Source: Ceriagrion tenellum (taxonomy: Eukaryota > Arthropoda > Insecta > Odonata > Coenagrionidae). Taken from it: a stretch of 64,000 nt of DNA. The position numbers and the translations under genes are program-made. Below the pieces are notes generated by a model that was given only the letters and a program-made list of their open reading frames with translations, was not told the DNA's origin and did no database searches. Positions 11,036 through 21,500 of the stretch are shown one piece after another; within the stretch, counting starts at the first letter, position 1; the number at the start of each line of letters is the position of its first letter. The stretch is taken from positions 15,432,965-15,496,964 of the forward strand of contig OY720642.1 in the NCBI GenBank assembly GCA_963169105.1, read 5' to 3'.

Positions 11036-11738
11036 ACGCTCGTATATCTCGATTGTTCGACGAACGATTTTTTGCGCCTTCCAGATACTCAGGGGAATAA
11101 TTGAGCGTGCAAACATAAGACGGTCGGGAGTGCGCATGTGATAGGCGCGTCGGGAAGACAGGAGTTGATGAACTCACCACGCAAATGTTGGAAGCAATTA
11201 TCGTCTATATACAGGTTTACCAGGTAATTTGGATGCATGTACTTATTATTAATATGTTTAGGTAAAAGTGAAATAAAATTCATGTTACCGATAATGCTTA
11301 TTGGCAAATTGATGCTACTATGACCCATAGCCCCATGGCATATGGTACATTCAACGAAATCATTCGGTTATTTATGTAAGATTTTCCCCTGAACGCGAAA
11401 TAATTTTCGCCATATTACGATGGGTAGTAACAAAAACCAAGCAACCATGCCGATTAAAAACTGGTAATTACACATGAGTTTTGCTGAAATGCTTATTCCG
11501 CGCAGTAAAACCAAGTAAAACTAGTAATGTAATTATCTACGACCTTGCCGAAGCTTAAATTCCCTACACCACTTTTTTTGTTGTTTAAAAAAAGGCGTGG
11601 TTTTGGTCCGATACAACCCATCCGAGAACTGTGCCGTCCGTGGACTACTACAGGCTTATGACCCAAATTTCAGCCCGATAACTCAATTTTTACGGCAGTT
11701 ATCGCGCAAAGAGACAGACGGACAGATATAGCTAGATT
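11036..11738. other. Unassigned stretch
   Basis: No gene or defined element was recognised. A GAGACAGACGGACAGAT phrase near 11711-11727 is of a kind often found in arthropod repeats, but I could not delimit an element. Confidence 0.45.
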
Positions 11739-11739
11739 T

Positions 11740-12004
11740 ACTACGTTAACCAATCGAACTCAGATCGATTTGGCCAGTTTAGCTCGGAATGGTAAACGCA
11801 ACGGGCTAGCGAGATCGGTATGAGAAGCGGGCTAACTCGTCCCGCTTTCTCTGCCAGTCTGAGATATCAAATCGCTATGAACCGATTCCAATCGACATTT
11901 CGATGGATTTCGCATTGGTAAACCAGACGATCCGATTCGGCTAGCTTAGAATGTTCAGATCGGTCCGAGTTCTTATCGATCTGAGTTCGATTGGTAAACG
12001 TAGT
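11740..12004. mobile_element. 265-bp MITE with 30-bp terminal inverted repeats
   Basis: The left end ACTACGTTAACCAATCGAAC (11740-11769 in full) is matched by the inverse at 11975-12004, with about one mismatch over 30 bp. The interior is rich in GATCGG/CCGATC-like words. No target duplication is obvious, so the superfamily is left open. There is no coding capacity. Confidence 0.75.
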
Positions 12005-12074
12005 CATAGACTAGTAACGTGATGTTGATCATTTCTATACACACTTTTCCATCCAAAAAAAAGAAATTTCAGGG

Positions 12075-12152
12075 TCGTGGTCTAAAGTCGATCATCGCGG
12101 CGAAGCACAGATATTTGCGGATCGACTTTTGTCGACTATCGCGGTGAAAGGG
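12075..12152 (+). mobile_element. piggyBac-type element, right terminus
   Basis: The sequence GTCGACTATCGCGGTGAAAGGG ends directly at a TTAA (12153-12156). Read inward from that TTAA it starts CCCTTTCACCGCGATAG, a typical piggyBac-like terminus, and a subterminal repeat (GTCGATCATCGCGGCGAAG) lies at about 12088. The left end could not be found nearby, so this is a solo or highly diverged terminus. Confidence 0.5.
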
Positions 12153-12156
12153 TTAA

Positions 12157-12420
12157 AGTACAATGGATGGGCAAATTGGCCAACGAGCAAGTTCTAGAAG
12201 TAATAAAGGAGAAGCGTCAACTGTTGAAAATAATAGAAAGCAGAAAAGAAAGGCTCATAGGGCACCTGCTAAGACACTCGGAGTGGTGTACCAGCTTAAT
12301 TGAAGGTAGGATGGAGGCAAAGAGGAAAAGGGGAAAGCCAATAAAGGAGTCATTAACGGATATAAAGGATGGAAGACCTTATAAGTTAACTTAATGGAAT
12401 AATAAATGGAAGAACTTATA
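12157..12420 (+). pseudogene. LINE C-terminal relic
   Basis: The plus-strand frame reads WMGKLANEQVLEVIKEKRQL, then ESRKERLIGHLLRHSEW and then KRKRGKPIKE. This follows the C-terminal tail of a LINE polyprotein, where a NEEVL...KRQL segment, a GHxLRH motif and a basic KRRGRP-like motif occur in that order. The open frame of 75 codons (12167-12394) is just this fragment. It probably belongs to the same group as the relics at 44.2 kb (plus) and 42.2 kb (minus). Confidence 0.7.
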
Positions 12421-13130
12421 AGTAAGTGGTTAAGGATCTGGCGATGGAAAGACACCTTTAAGAGGACAAAATGCTGCCCACCAACCCAACAGTTATAGGA
12501 GAGGGAGAAGGGAGGGAAAAATGTTGGTGTCAAGGTCACGGAGATATGCCTTGCTCTCAATCATTCATTCCTTTGGGAAACTCGATTACATCACTTTTCA
12601 TAGTTTAAGCTAATCGCTGTTGCAGATTAGAAATGGCGTGCCGAGCACCACAGATCAGATATCAAGCTGATTAGGAGAGTATTTTGCTTCGCAAAAGCAC
12701 GCGTCCCGACCAGTTAAGGCCGCTCCGGCTGGTCTCCTGGGAGGGAAGGTTTTGATCCTTTTTTCTCTCTCGCGAATCATAAGGCTGCGAAAATTGGTCA
12801 GTGAGGAATTATGGTGACCAGTTGACTGGAATAGGAGAGCAGCGGATAATGTGAACATAAGAGCAACTCCAAAATACAATGCGGGGAGAAAAGAGAAATC
12901 TCAAAAATCTCATGCGTACTATGGCATTGAAATGCACCAAAATGTGGTTGACAGGGAAAGAGGAAGATCATGAGTTGAAATGCTGTGGCCGTGTTCATTT
13001 TAAAAGAAGTAAAGGTTCCTGTAGTACAAGAGGAAAGAAAAAAATAAGAGTTAATTTTTATTTGCAGAGTAGCATTGAACGGTTTCGAAACGTGATTTTT
13101 GAGCAATGTATATGGAAATTAATTTAAAAC
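12421..13130. other. Unassigned stretch
   Basis: Open frames on both strands (up to 102 codons) overlap each other and show no domain. Nothing else was recognised. Confidence 0.45.
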
Positions 13131-13134
13131 TTAA

Positions 13135-13685
13135 GGTAGTCCGAGCGAAATATTATTTTACTTAGTAATCAATAAATTTCGTCTCGTTTTACAGAAAAAC
13201 ATCTCACCTATCCAATGACAAGAAAAATTCTACCCCTTATCACATTACTTCCGGAGATATTTCCCAAAAAACACCAGCCCTTTTACATGGGAAACGGTAG
13301 GTACGTGTATGCCCTCCAGAGAGACATTATTTACAAAATGAGATATTTCTAACACTTAGATGTCGTCAAAAACTAAGTGTGTAGTTTGTATGTTTTCTCA
13401 ACTATATTTGAAAATTAATCATATTATCACCGCAGTAGGTTTTTCGGTATCACATAAAACCTTCCATTTTGAAGGAGTTTCAAACGCACCGCGTGAAAAA
13501 ATAAGTCAAGTTAAAGACTAATTCAGATATTTTCATTTAATTACTTACAATTTCTGTCATATAAAACTATATTATTGCACCATTAATAATGCAATATTTG
13601 TGGGGTCCTACAGCTGGTGAAATTAAAACGTATTGGTCGAATATGGTCTCTATTGTGACTAGGGAACTATCTCGCCCGGACTACC
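13135..13685 (+). mobile_element. GGTAGT-family MITE, copy 2 (reference copy)
   Basis: This 551-bp element is bounded by TTAA at 13131-13134 and 13686-13689. It starts GGTAGTCCGAGCGA and ends with the inverse TCGCCCGGACTACC, giving terminal inverted repeats of about 14 bp. Internal landmarks repeated in the other copies are GGAGATATTTCCC, TTTTACATGGGAAA, CCAGAGAGACATTATTTAC, GAAGGAGTTTCAAACGCA and ATTGCACCATTAATAATGCA. There is no coding frame. The TTAA at both ends in most copies suggests piggyBac-type TTAA targeting. A TA duplication with a terminus starting AGGTAGT cannot be excluded. Confidence 0.88.
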
Positions 13686-13689
13686 TTAA

Positions 13690-14684
13690 GGATACTACGC
13701 CAGGAATATGAGAGAGAGAATAAGTCCTTTGGAGAAGAGGGAGGACTAAAATAAAAAAAGAGGGCGAGAAAAGGGGTTGCGAAGTGTCATTGAGGTGTAA
13801 TGACTGGAGGAGGAAGTGTTGGCGGAAGATGCTGGGCAAAAGGGGAAAGGGTAAGAAATCGTTTTCACCAGCACAGGTATTTCCGGTATCGGTAGCCAGA
13901 TTCACTTAGGACGTTATGAAGGACATGAATTCTGGCAATAAAAACGCCATCTGCATTAAGCTTTACCAGCGCCGGATGCAATGTAATCAAATGGAAGCCT
14001 GCACACGTATTCCAGTCCGGCATTATTATCGGCGCGATCGACAGCAGCGGCAAGTGCAGCCGGCGATGAAGTCGGTAGACAGGAAATAGCCGGAGCCGGC
14101 ACCGGTGGTCGGTATCAATATTTCCCAATGCACACTTGCCCAAACATGCCTAATTTGCCGGCGCTGGAGAGGAGATGATTTTGCTGTTATATTCAGTCCT
14201 CATGTTGGTTAGTGCCAAAATCCCTTCCATTTGCGGTTTTGTTCTATTCCTATAGATGAGCAATTTCAAGTATGACCTGACGCTGGTTGAACTAGTTGAG
14301 GGTAGGCCTTGTTTATGGAACAAAATTGGAACGTCTTAAAGAGAATCTGGAATAATAAAAGGCATGGAGAGAAGTTTTAACGTCTTCGGAAGATGACTTT
14401 CTAGACATGAACAAGAATGAACAACGAAAAATTGGCAAGGCACGTAGATGTACCCCGTACTGTCATGCTCGTCTCCTGTATTTATGCCTGAAGTAAAAAA
14501 GCACAAGCAGGTGGCATATTTCATTTTCAGCACACATCTTTTTTTACTCACGTCCAAAATGAAATCGTTCACTGACACCAGAGTCTCCGGTGCGCGTGAA
14601 AACGGTCCAATGGTTGGAGTGGAAAGAGAGAAAGGAGAAATTGGAAGAGTTTGAAGAGCTCTGATGTGGGATATATACATTAGG
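13690..14684. other. Unassigned stretch
   Basis: A 144-codon minus-strand frame (14336-14770) and a 92-codon frame (13865-14143) show no domain. Around 13860-14160 G+C is higher and palindromic CCGG/CCGGAG words recur, which may be an unrecognised short element. Confidence 0.4.
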
Positions 14685-15570
14685 GTGGTTCGAAAAAAGG
14701 CTTTTCCCACAAATCGTTTCCCGAGGGGTACCAAACCTAATCTTTTGCTGTGACTAGGAAGTACGCGCAAGATGATTTCGCAGGGATTTTTACTAAATTC
14801 ACCATTTTTTAGTCAGTCTATCAAAAATTACTTTTCACTTTTTTAACATATTACATATTAAAAGTTTGAAAACTGTCGGAATTAAGCTCGTAAATATTCA
14901 CTATAGCTGCGCACGGTGCATAGTTTCACGCAATCGCATTAGTCGCAGTTGAAGAATTTTCATAAATTTATGGAACCTTTTACTTAAATTCTGCTTTGAA
15001 TTTAAACAGCTGTCGGTAATTAAGGTGTTTGATGATTGATAGGTGCGTTCCAGTATATGACCATACTACTATGCGCGCACTTTTAATGAATATAACCATA
15101 AACGAATAAGTGGCCTTACATTTTATATTGATGTTTTTTCCCAATAATGGATTTTTATGGTTAAATAGTTTACTGTATTTTGATAAAAAACAAAATATTG
15201 GCAGGATTTCTAAAACGAATGAAAAATGCTTAAAAATGTGTGAAAAATCGACCATAATACTCTGAATTAAAACCATTACATCACATATTCCCTAAATGTC
15301 AACTGTAATGTGTTAAATGGACTATTTCATATTAATCCTATTGAAGGAAAGACTTTAAAAAAATTTATTTCGAGAAATATGGAGGAAAAACCCTTAAAAA
15401 GTGATAATTCCTAAAAATGTGCGTAAAAACTAATTTTTCGTTAGGTTAGAGTGGAAAGCCTCAACCATGCGCAATTATCTTTCACGTACTTCGTAGTCAT
15501 ATCAAAAGATTAGGTTCAGGTTAATGCTTCAGAAAACGGCGCCCGTTGTTTTTATCCCTTCTCCAAATCC
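14685..15570. repeat. Inverted-repeat element starting AGGGTGGTTCGAAAAAA
   Basis: About 50 bp near 14725-14775 (including ACCTAATCTTTTGCTGTGAC) recur inverted near 15475-15525 (GTCATATCAAAAGATTAGGT) with roughly 75% identity. They enclose some 700 bp of AT-rich DNA. The outer left edge begins with an AGGGTGGTTCG-type phrase, but the outer ends are not cleanly matched. The open frame at 14980-15276 is featureless. Confidence 0.5.
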
Positions 15571-16494
15571 ATTTTCAAGTGCCGAGAAAATCTTCCCTTT
15601 CTTTCAGCTTCACAGTTTCACAGAGAAGTTTTCCAGATATACGAACGTCTAAAGAAAAAAAAAGGAAGATCCGAAAGAAGTACTGAGCTGAGACGAAGAG
15701 AGAAGTGCTCGAGGCGGAGAGGGTTTCCGCCTAGAGATGTTTCTCGGAGAGGAAAGCCGAAGAAATGAAGAGGAAAAGAGAGGCACTTCCGTGATATTGA
15801 CAGTTTCCAAGACGAGCAAAAAAATTCGCTGAGAAGAGATTGATAAGGGGAAAAGGATGGCTGGCCTTCGCGATTCTGAATGCACTTCCTCTTCGCTACG
15901 TAAGTAGAAAATTGACTTTCACAAACAGCCATCATCTCGCAAAATATGAGATTTTCACGGTCAAGGGTACAATTTTTTTTAGATATTACGTTAGTAACTA
16001 GAATATTTTTTATAATTTGATAAGATAAAACTAATAGCATATGAAAAATGGAGAGCTAGGAAACATATTGATTCACGTCCTTGTAGATATTCACGCTTTG
16101 CAAGCAATAAAATCTTGCGCTGCACACCTGAAAATTCAAATGAATGGTTCAATTAATATGGAATTTTCTTTACAAACAGGGTATTATATTTATCATATAA
16201 AAACAACGCGACAAAAAATAAAAAAATGCTTTTTATTGCTGCTTAAAATACAGCACATTAACTTCCTCTGCTAAATTTTTCAACCATGCCCGTACAACGT
16301 GCCAACATGCACGTACATTCAAGCACGTGTCTTCATTGAATTGAGGATAAAAATTAGACAGAAAGTGCCTAGTTTTTAATCACGGTTATAAATAAACGCC
16401 GGTCGTAGTTTCACGATAGATCATGCTCCATGAGCATATTTCGTGGTGGCTCTGGTCTCAGAACTACTTATTCCATGGATTCTGAAACCTGAAC
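15571..16494. other. Unassigned stretch
   Basis: The 140-codon minus-strand frame (15618-16040) is rich in Ser and Leu because of a purine-rich plus strand and has no domain. Nothing else was recognised. Confidence 0.45.
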
Positions 16495-17250
16495 TGTAGT
16501 ATCTTTGAAGGGTATTTTATAAACAGATAAAAATAGTGTTTTCCGGCTAGTTTTACCGTAATTTAGCCTTGAAAATGGACACACGACGAAAACCTAGGTT
16601 TCAATTGCCATGTAATTGCACTGCCACGTAATGTAATCGTTTTCAAAGGTCCTTTGAAAAGAACCTTTGAAAATGATTGCAAGGAAATCGAAACCTAGAT
16701 CGGTAATAAAAGTTTTAAGTGTGGACTTTACTAAGAGATTTTTCTTTTTCGTCATGTCTGCGGTAACGTTCCACAAAGTTAAGTCTTCAACCATTAAGTT
16801 AATTGAAAATTGACATTTTTTAATGGGTGTTACGAAAATCGCTCACATTATAGCATTCAAAAATTTGAAATTGAACGAGAAAACGTATATTAGCTTTTAA
16901 TGAAAACTGATCATGATAAGCGAAAATTCCTGAAAATATGAATAAAAGTAAACTATAGGAATCATCCGTCCAATTTCGTTGCTTTATTAGCAAATTACTG
17001 ATGTATTTATCTTTTTAATTTTTTAGATTACTGTGATCAAAGTCAAAATACGGTAGTTCCATACAAATGGCGCTGCTTTCGGCTCCTATGGTTGGAGAAA
17101 TATTTATTTAAATGGTAATTAAAAATATATTCGTGGAATAATTTGCATATTTCAAGCATATATTTTGGTTTTGAAAAGGCAACATATTTCATTAGTGATA
17201 AAATTGTTTTTTAAACCAAATAATGAAATATGTGATATTTATTGCTAGTT
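16495..17250 (+). repeat. Dispersed repeat, copy A, interrupted by hairpin
   Basis: The text around 16500-16580 (a TTTTATAAACAGATAAAAATAG region and GTTTTACCGTAATTTAG) and 17045-17215 (CGGTAGTTCC, then GCGCTG and CGGCTCCTATG) resembles 45475-45570 and 45785-45920 in the same order. In this copy the Penelope-like hairpin at 16590-16800 lies between the two matching blocks. The family is not recognised. Confidence 0.4.
16590..16800 (+). mobile_element. Penelope-like terminus in hairpin arrangement
   Basis: The centre (about 16637-16672) is a palindrome around TTTCAAAGGTCCTTTGAAAAG. The right side, 16664-16800, matches the 43.6 kb hairpin arm closely: CCTTTGAAAATGATTGCAAG, CGAAACCTAG, then AATAAAAGTTTTAAGTGTGG and AGAGATTTTTCTTTTTCG. 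The GAAAC, 4-base loop (CTAG), ATC order resembles the 3' part of a hammerhead. The left arm is shorter and carries about 20 extra bases. Confidence 0.55.
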
Positions 17251-17439
17251 TTACTTCGTCTGGCCAGAGCAGACTGAATGAAATCCTTACTTCCTCGAGC
17301 CGGCATCACACATCATGAATTTTCTTGTGCTGTTCATTAAGCATACCTAGCTTACTGTTGCCGGGCTAAGAATGAGGAATTTTTAGCACCCAGTTCTCTT
17401 CAGGAATTAATCAGTGCGTACCTTGTACGTTATCTCAGT

Positions 17440-17615
17440 ATTAAAAAAAAATAGATCAATCACACACCGCATAAATGTTTACCAAACCACCAAAAACACT
17501 TCCAAAGTGAAGGCTTTTCCTCTATGTGACGTAAAAAATGAGTCAAGTTGAAGGCTTACGTATGCATATTGACTTAATTACTGTGAATTTCAGTCACGCC
17601 AAAACAAAATGATTA
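17440..17615 (+). mobile_element. GGTAGT-family MITE, fragment (copy 3)
   Basis: The segment contains CACACACCGCATAAATGTTTACC, then a TTCCAAAGTGAAGG region, then GTAAAAAATGAGTCAAGTTG followed by AAGGCTTACG. These follow the middle of the reference MITE in order (an ACCGCAGTA phrase, CCATTTTGAAGGAG, and GTGAAAAAATAAGTCAAGTT). Both ends are lost. Confidence 0.5.
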
Positions 17616-19004
17616 AGAAATCAATACATCCTTCTCGCAGATTCTGAAATAAAATAGTCAAATTCTCATGTGGTATTATGACCGAGGAAAAAATCCCTCA
17701 AACAAACTTCAAGCCCACAAAATACGTAGAACTCCAGCCAAGCTCCACCTTCTCACCTCACCCTTTGGCCGCGTTCCAATTCGAGTGCCCCCCTTGGTAT
17801 AAAAATGTACTACCTACAGTACGGGCCTGGGTCATACTCGCGAAATAAAACGGGTAACTAGCGCTTGCACATACATTTGGTTAAAAACTAACGTCAAACA
17901 AAATAAGACGGCACCCATCACCTTGGGATATCCAGTGAAAACACTGATAAATGCTATTACAATGAAATATTACTTGCAAATAAAAAGTAAATTAGGCCTC
18001 GCAGGAAAAAAATAGTAGTTCTTAAACTTAATAATGACAGATTTATTAATATGCGTTTAAAATAGCCCTCACGAAGTTCGAAACCTTAGCCACAACAGAC
18101 GCCATGATGGATCAGTAAGACTAGTTTAAAGGTCAATAGAAAGAGGTCTCTCTATATTAATTGAGTGCCAAGGTCCTTATAGTTCTTATGTATAAAAACT
18201 CTGTACTAGTGCGACCGGCTAGTACGCCTTTTCTTTCCTTATTTCGTACCAACCGTTTAGTAGACGTGAATTTGTCCCAGTAGTTGAGACCTTAACATCA
18301 CTTCCTCAATGGGGGACAATTTAGTACATCTTAGTGAGGAATGGAACACGGATCTGAAAAATCAAGGAAATAAAAAAAGTAGCTAGGGTCGCAATAGAAG
18401 AGTTGAATACCTGGATTAGTTCTAAGCCTTTAGGTAATCAAAAAGAGTTTTCGGGAGAGAAAAGACTAATATTCCTTACACTTGCATATCCATCAGTAAG
18501 CAGCCTTTGCAATGTTGTATAAAGTACAAAAATAAATTTCTCATTGCTCACAACGGCCTTGGAAACCGTGCTTTGCGTGTGCATCTGTGTCCGTAGAGAC
18601 GTGTCAATGGGCTCCGTGTCGTTCCTAGAGCGTTTTGCGAGGGTGCGTTCGTGTAGAATGGCCGGTCGAAGGGACATCAACCTCGGGGTTCGTGATCGAC
18701 CCTTTTTACTTTCCGCTTCGTTCTCAGGAGTGTAAGGCGTCACGCAACTCTTCCTTTCTCCACCGACCTCTTCCCAAACATCTCGTCCCATCACTTCATG
18801 TCCTCGAGAGCCGCATTTAAACATCACATCAGTCGTCGTCAACTATATCAACTGGTCAGAAACTTGCGCGCTCCGTCTCTTGCTCCCGCAAAGCTTTCTG
18901 GTGCTGCGTGAGGGACGATCTTGGGACATGAGCTACTATTCCTTCTGAGTCTTGCAATAACGGGAGGATATTTGTTCAGTGTCTATCCTTTCAAATTTTC
19001 ATAC
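17616..19004. other. Unassigned stretch with one 134-codon open frame
   Basis: The minus-strand frame at 18438-18842 (134 codons) is rich in Arg, Ser and Thr and lies in a locally G+C-richer segment (18540-18850), also open on the plus strand. No domain is recognised and no splice or start context supports it. It could be an unknown exon or chance. Confidence 0.3.
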
Positions 19005-19565
19005 TTAAAAGATAAAACTTGGTTAATTCCACACTAATTTATTAAAACCGAGTGAAAGAACATAGGAGTCACTTTGTAAATGGTGGTGGAAATTCAAAGT
19101 TTAGTGAACATTTATGCACAGATAACATTTTAGTGATTTTGACCCTGCTATTTTACATACCACTGACTAGGGTTCTAAGTTGGATTTTTTAGAACAATTT
19201 GAAATTGTAAATAGCCTGTACATTTTATGTAATGACCATACGTTTCCCACCCATTCCCCACTCCTTAAAATAAAACTTCCCTCTTTCCACAACAGACAAC
19301 CGTCCTAGTCATTCTTTTTGTACTTGTTCACCTACAAATTACTCAGTTTGCACCCAACTGTACTCATCCTTTCCGCCACCTTGACGTCACCTCCACCAGC
19401 ATACTTCCACCCCCTCTCCCTTCTCATCCTCACACTCTTTTCCTCCCTCTCCCTCCACCTTTACTGTAATTATACTCAGCCATTCCTTGAAAAAGGCACT
19501 CAGTTGCTGAAACCCGGGTCGGTTTTAGTAAATTAGTGTGGAATTAACCAAGTTTTATCTTTTCA
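19005..19565. mobile_element. Inverted-repeat element with hammerhead-like end
   Basis: The 45-bp left arm (about 19007-19052, containing GATAAAACTTGGTTAATTCC) recurs inverted at about 19518-19563, nearly identical. On the plus strand just inside the right arm, 19486-19520 reads CTTGAAAAAGGCA...TGCT, GAAAC, CCGG, GTC. This is the same stem, GAAAC, 4-base loop, GTC layout as at 10.6 and 43.7 kb. The following AAATTAGTGTGGAATTAACC is similar to the tail at 43.7 kb. I take it as two Penelope-like termini facing each other around about 450 bp of unrelated DNA. Confidence 0.55.
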
Positions 19566-20109
19566 ATATAAATATTAAAAACTTCCACAAAGTAACGCCT
19601 GAAACAGTTTCGTTTGTTTCTTTTAATTGAAGCCCACGCAAGCGCTTCAATAGTTGGGATGACTCGCAACTACCTCACATCCTCGTTTTGACTCGCTTTG
19701 CAATGAGACCTCAGATAGGTTACCTTGTACTGTCTGCATCGATGGGTGATTTCTACCACTTGCCAAATAACCTTCCGTTATAGCTTATTTCGTGAATTAG
19801 TTTGGTTCCCCTGCATCAATCTCTCTCTCTCGTTACCCACCCCCTCCGTCCCTTTCCTCCACCCCATCCACTTCTACCCCCGCTCATTGCCTCGCCGCTC
19901 TGCGCCAGTAAATTTGCGGTGGCTAAACTTCGCGCATTCGGCTCATAGAAGATGAGCAACTCGAGCCTTTGTGTTCATTCGCAGGTGCGATATCATGGCA
20001 CACAAACGTACCGAAAGATTTTTATCGGCGGAAATTACTAACTACAGCAAAACTCTCATAATTCAAAGACACATATATAATTTGAAAGACTGTACAGTCC
20101 TAAGGCCGT
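19566..20109. other. Unassigned stretch
   Basis: The plus strand is pyrimidine-rich around 19820-19910. The 76-codon frame at 19725-19955 reflects that composition. No element was recognised. Confidence 0.45.
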
Positions 20110-20590
20110 AATCCATTCTGAGTTTTTCCAGGAGTCTGAACATCTTGTTCCACTCAACATTGTCGAAGGCTTTCTCCAGGTCCATTAATGCGATATATAA
20201 TGGCTTTTCCACATTTAATGTTCTCTCTACCATTACTCTTGGGCTGAGTATGGCCTCCCTTTAACCCCTGTTCTTCCTAAATCCAAACTAGTTTTCCGAG
20301 AGGCTGTCTTTGATTTTTCTTTCCATTCTTCGGCCCAATATTCAATTGAGTGTTTTTGATACATGTGAAACTAGACTTAAGGTTCGGTGCTCCTAACATC
20401 TCTCAGTCCTTGTCTTCTTCGGTATTGCAATCATTATGCCTCATTGAAAGTCCTCTGTAATGTTCCGCTTTGGTAACTATTTTAAATTATTTCTTACAGA
20501 TAATCCTTGGCTTTACTTCCAATCACTTTGATTGTTTCTCCCTTTATATTGTATCTCCAAGTGCTTTTTTAAAATTAAGGTCTTCTAATG
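20110..20590 (-). pseudogene. LINE reverse-transcriptase finger/palm relic
   Basis: On the minus strand the frame reads FGFRKNRG, a stop, REAILSP, then after a shift a MDLEKAFDNVEWNKMF-like segment. This is the part of a LINE reverse transcriptase around the first catalytic aspartate (the FxDxEKAFD box). Two in-frame stops are visible in the FGFRK...AIL stretch (about 20250-20300), at positions where the family carries Gln and Thr. It is 5'- and 3'-truncated and cannot encode a working enzyme. Confidence 0.75.
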
Positions 20591-20659
20591 CTCTATCGAA
20601 TCTGAAATAATAGCATCTCATGAACGTCATACCTTTGTTATCACGGAGTATTTGTTCCT

Positions 20660-21210
20660 CAAAAGGATTAATTTATTTTTTATTTATTTTTCACTACCCA
20701 TAAAACAGTACATTTACCACACATATCAGGTATAGCTACATGTTGCAAAATTTATAACTGGATAAACTAAACTTGTGATGTTACTTGGGTATATTTTTTT
20801 TAAGTACAAGATAAATATAGTCGAGAAGGACTACAAATTCTGAGGCAAAATGGTTCCTAAATGTGATAGGTGACGATTTAGGTGCTTCTTTTGCTTAAGG
20901 TTAAGGATGAATGTGGTACACAGAAAGCATTATTAGAAAAGAATTTAACACATTGCATTGGATGATAAGAATCCTCATGGAGGACAGTGACACCACAGAT
21001 AAACTTTAAAGAAGTCCATGATGCGACAATTATAGGAATATGCGACATTAGGGGGTGATTCACGTAAAGAAGGACAACTTGCATCATGGGAGAAAGTACG
21101 AATAAAGGCGACAGTTGTGTGTTAGTAAACCATATGTGGACAACGAGCATAACAGAAATGTTAAAAAAAATACTGTTGTGGTAGCTGTTCCGAAATTGAA
21201 GAAGCATAAA
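20660..21210 (-). mobile_element. Possible retroposon 3' part with A-rich tail
   Basis: The plus strand at 20665-20692 is TTTATTTATT-like, that is, an A-rich tail on the minus strand. Upstream on the minus strand lies a 109-codon open frame (20878-21207). I recognise no domain in that frame. A LINE or SINE 3' region is the simplest reading. Confidence 0.25.
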
Positions 21211-21269
21211 TACGCTTAGAATATGCAGATTTTGTGGATTATTCCACGTGATAAGAGAAGAATAAGTAT

Positions 21270-21500
21270 GAGTGGGATTAATAGAGGTATTGAGGAACCT
21301 GAATCACATAACAAAGAATGATCACCAATGCAAGGTGAAATGTTGGTCACAGCGAGCAAAGGGAAAAATTCATTTCTTGATAAAAACAAGCGACCGAGTA
21401 ATGTGGAACTTTTGCAAAAATATTATAAGTAAAAACAAAAGTTACATAAATGGTCTTGGAAGGATTGATTTTATAAAAAAAACTTTGGGTTATTGATAAT
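21270..21500 (+). pseudogene. CR1/Jockey-like LINE, C-terminal relic
   Basis: The frame reads NDHQCKVKCWSQRAKGKIHF and then a degraded TSDRVMWN. This matches, residue for residue in part, the better copy at 24.1 kb (NDHHFKIKYRLQRTN, RTIRDWN). In this clade the region is the extreme C-terminus of the reverse transcriptase, before a short 3' untranslated region. Confidence 0.6.
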
